A DNA stretch of 7,435 nucleotides from Gemmatimonadota bacterium (GTDB lineage: Bacteria; Gemmatimonadota; Gemmatimonadetes; Longimicrobiales; Longimicrobiaceae), in assembly GCA_019348265.1 (NCBI GenBank), contig JAHWJV010000174.1, positions 1 through 7,435 of the forward strand. The letters are read 5' to 3'. A model generated the notes under the pieces. The model was not told the DNA's origin. It searched no databases and saw only the letters and a list, made by a program, of their open reading frames with translations. Below, piece after piece: positions 5,656 through 7,435 of this stretch (within the stretch, counting starts at the first letter, position 1; each line of letters begins with the position of its first letter). The translations under genes were made by a program, and so were the position numbers.

Positions 5656-6819
5656 TCAGCGACTCCCCGACAGGTACTCGGCGTAGACGGGGTCGAGCGT
5701 ATTCCGCCGCGCGTCGTATTTCTCCTCGACCAGCTTCCGCCCCGCCGCGCCGTAATCCGGAATCAGGTCCGGTTTGGCCAGCGCCTCGCGCAGCGCCGCC
5801 GCGAGCTGCTCCACGCTGCGCTCCTCGCAGAGCCATCCCGTCTGCCGATCGACGACCACCTCGGGGATGTCGCAGTGGCGGGTGGCGATGACGGGCATCC
5901 CGGCCGCCGCCATTTCCGTGATCACGACCGGATGCCCCCCCTCGGCGTCTCCCTGCGCGGCGCGAATGCTCGGATGCACGAAAAGGTGGTGCTCGCGGGC
6001 GAGGGCGTGCAGCTCCGCGTTGGAGAGGAACCCCGCGAACCGGACCCGGCTGGCGACACCCGACCGAGCCACCAGCGCGTGGATCTGCTGCCGAATCCTC
6101 TGCTCCGCGTCGGACGCGTCCGCCTCGCCGACGATCGTCAGGTGCAGGCGTGAGTCCGTCGCCGCCACGCGGCAAAACGCTTCAACCCCGTAGGGCAGCC
6201 CCTTCTTCTCGGTGAACCGTGCGGCCATCAGCACCCGCACCGGGGTGCCGGCACCGATGTACCGCAGCGATACGGGAATCTCGCTGAGGTCGATGCCCAG
6301 GCGGTGGATGTGGATCTTCTCCGGGGGGCAGCCGATCCGCACGAGCTGCTCACGCGCGGCCGGCCCCTCCGCGATGAAACCGGCGCCCTCCGCGAAGACT
6401 CTGCGGTAGCTGCGGCGGAGCCCGCTGGCCCCGTCCCGGTGGTGGTACATGTCTCGCCCGTAGAACGAGACGAGCATCGGCACCCGGAGTGCACGCGCGA
6501 GCGGGAGCCCACGTATGGCGTTCAACCCGAAGTGGGCATGGAGCAGGCGCACCCTTCCGCGACGACATGCGGCACGATGAAAGGGAAAGTAGCCGACGAG
6601 CTCCCCAGCGAGCTGGTTGTAGACCCGATTCGGCGTGGGGAGTGCATCCAGCGTGTATACCGGCTCCCACGGATACGCCTCCGAATTCTGTCGGCGCTTC
6701 GCCAGGAAGATCGAGCGGACGGTCTCGAGCGCGCGTACCTGGCGGTAGATCCAGTTCTCGGACGCCTTCAGGTAGATCTTGCCGACGAAGTGGGCGACTA
6801 CCGGCCGGGTCTCATCCAC
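5656..6819 (-). CDS. Glycosyltransferase, GT4-type (GT-B fold)
   Basis: The 387-residue product shows both halves of a GT-B enzyme. The N-terminal acceptor-side domain contains LLHAHFGLNAIRG (92-104) and SFYGRD (118-123). The C-terminal nucleotide-sugar domain contains VRVLMAARFTEKKGL (194-208), LTIVGE (227-232), VRFAGFLSNAEL (259-270) and DAEGGHPVVITEMAAAGMPVIATRHCDIPEVV (starting 291). The two glutamates of the E-x7-E element are Glu293 and Glu302, one residue further apart than canonical, a spacing I also recall from other GT4 proteins of this type. No signal peptide or membrane segment is seen, so it probably works at the cytoplasmic face on a lipid-linked glycan. The start is taken as GTG at 6819, where similarity-like sequence begins (VDETRPVVAHFVGK) and which overlaps the upstream methyltransferase stop by 8 bases; an ATG at 6912 would lie deep inside that gene. 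The pair suggests an exopolysaccharide or O-antigen-like cluster. Donor and acceptor sugars cannot be told. Confidence 0.9.
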   Translation of the reverse strand: MDETRPVVAHFVGKIYLKASENWIYRQVRALETVRSIFLAKRRQNSEAYPWEPVYTLDALPTPNRVYNQLAGELVGYFPFHRAACRRGRVRLLHAHFGLNAIRGLPLARALRVPMLVSFYGRDMYHHRDGASGLRRSYRRVFAEGAGFIAEGPAAREQLVRIGCPPEKIHIHRLGIDLSEIPVSLRYIGAGTPVRVLMAARFTEKKGLPYGVEAFCRVAATDSRLHLTIVGEADASDAEQRIRQQIHALVARSGVASRVRFAGFLSNAELHALAREHHLFVHPSIRAAQGDAEGGHPVVITEMAAAGMPVIATRHCDIPEVVVDRQTGWLCEERSVEQLAAALREALAKPDLIPDYGAAGRKLVEEKYDARRNTLDPVYAEYLSGSR

Positions 6820-7435
6820 TCGCGCTCGCTCCGCGCTTCCGCCCGCAGAGGATCGAGATCGGCTCCCCCCGATCCTCGTAATCCCGCTCATGCCGCAGCG
6901 GCGCGAACGCAAACAGCGCGCGGTAGTCGTCGATCGAGCGGAAGGCGATGTGCCGCATGTCCTTCTTCGCCGCGGTGTTCTCGACGAGGAACACGAGCCC
7001 GCCGGGCCGGAGTACCCGCTCGACCTCCGCGACCGCCTCTCGGACCGCGCGGGCGTCCACGATGCATGTCAGGACCAGGCAGATCCAGACTACGTCGACC
7101 GAATCGTCCTGCAGTGGTAAGCAGCCATGCCGCACCAGCCGGTACTCCGTGGCCTCGGTTCTCGGCGCGGCGTCGAGGAGGGATTGAATGGGGTCGACTC
7201 CGATGGCCCGTCCACGCACGAGCTGCGCGAGATCCGGAGTAAACCGGCCCGGGCCGCATCCGAAGTCGAGGATGACGCGCTCGTCTCCGTTGAGCCGGCT
7301 CTGGAGGATCGGGTAGAGGATCTCCTTCTGCTTCTGGTCAATCAGGGGAAGATCCTCGGCGGCGTGCCCGCTGTTGTACACCGCCCGCGCGCCATGGCGC
7401 CGCGCCCGCTCTTCCCACCAGCGCAGATCGGAAGA
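6812..7435 (-). CDS. Class I SAM-dependent methyltransferase, 5' end beyond the window
   Basis: The frame is open to the right edge with no stop, giving 207 visible residues. A GTG at 7379-7381 could be taken as a start. However, the 14 or so codons before it read RWWEERARRHGARA and continue smoothly into VYNSGHAAEDLP, which looks like genuine coding sequence, so the true start is probably outside. Counting from that GTG codon as 1, SAM motif I is VILDFGCGPGRF (36-47), the acidic end of strand 2 is GVDP (61-64), and LPLQDDSVDVVWICLVL (88-104) covers motifs II/III. VERVLRPGGLVFLVE (120-134) is the usual post-III region. The fold is cytoplasmic. The stop overlaps the glycosyltransferase start, so the two are probably co-translated and act on the same glycan or its precursor, but the substrate is not evident. 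The last 11 bases are probably sequencing adapter, so the outermost four codons are not reliable. Confidence 0.85.
   Translation of the reverse strand, partial: SSDLRWWEERARRHGARAVYNSGHAAEDLPLIDQKQKEILYPILQSRLNGDERVILDFGCGPGRFTPDLAQLVRGRAIGVDPIQSLLDAAPRTEATEYRLVRHGCLPLQDDSVDVVWICLVLTCIVDARAVREAVAEVERVLRPGGLVFLVENTAAKKDMRHIAFRSIDDYRALFAFAPLRHERDYEDRGEPISILCGRKRGASASG
7425..7435 (+). other. Probable residual Illumina adapter at the contig end
   Basis: The window ends in AGATCGGAAGA, exactly the first 11 bases of the TruSeq adapter (AGATCGGAAGAGC). It is flush with the edge, as expected for untrimmed read-through. Confidence 0.75.

Noticed and set aside
5183..6175. 330-codon - strand frame spanning the convergent junction
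   Set aside because: It crosses the intergenic hairpin and overlaps two well-supported genes in other frames; Arg/Gly/Ala-rich without domains.
6304..7242. 312-codon + strand frame over the glycosyltransferase and methyltransferase
   Set aside because: It is antisense to two genes with clear motifs and has an Arg/Pro-rich low-complexity composition.

Overview
The window is 7,435 bases of GC-rich bacterial DNA with seven genes I can support. Five lie on the + strand (189-5531) and two on the - strand (5656 to the right edge). Three lipoprotein signal peptides, one twin-arginine signal and one Sec signal point to a diderm (Gram-negative-type) organism. The protein style (small lipoproteins with Ser/Ala/Pro-rich linkers, a Tat-exported Gfo/Idh/MocA protein, a DUF3131 lipoprotein) reminds me of Gemmatimonadota. 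That assignment is an impression; no rRNA or marker gene is present to confirm it.

Layout: 1-188 holds no convincing gene but has strong inverted repeats. 189-659 encodes a small lipoprotein with a beta-rich, lipocalin-like domain and is followed by a perfect hairpin at 750-773. 660-1090 is non-coding and holds a candidate sigma70-type promoter (904-932) and a leader rich in inverted repeats. 1091-1504 (helical lipoprotein) and 1501-2376 (secreted collagen-like protein) overlap by ATGA and look like a translationally coupled pair, closed by a textbook terminator at 2497-2529. 2742-4004 encodes a DUF3131 lipoprotein, preceded by an AT-rich pocket. 4185-5531 encodes a Tat-exported Gfo/Idh/MocA-family protein. 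A long hairpin at 5536-5575 separates it from the convergent - strand pair: a GT4-type glycosyltransferase (5656-6819) and, overlapping its start by 8 bases, a class I SAM-dependent methyltransferase that runs off the right edge.

Functional reading: all five + strand products are predicted to leave the cytoplasm, and several have carbohydrate-related folds. The - strand pair resembles part of an exopolysaccharide or surface-glycan cluster. The window therefore looks like an envelope/extracellular-matrix region. The least explained part is the coupled helical lipoprotein plus collagen-like protein with its structured leader. The last 11 bases (7425-7435) match the start of the Illumina TruSeq adapter exactly, so the right edge is probably a contig end with residual adapter.
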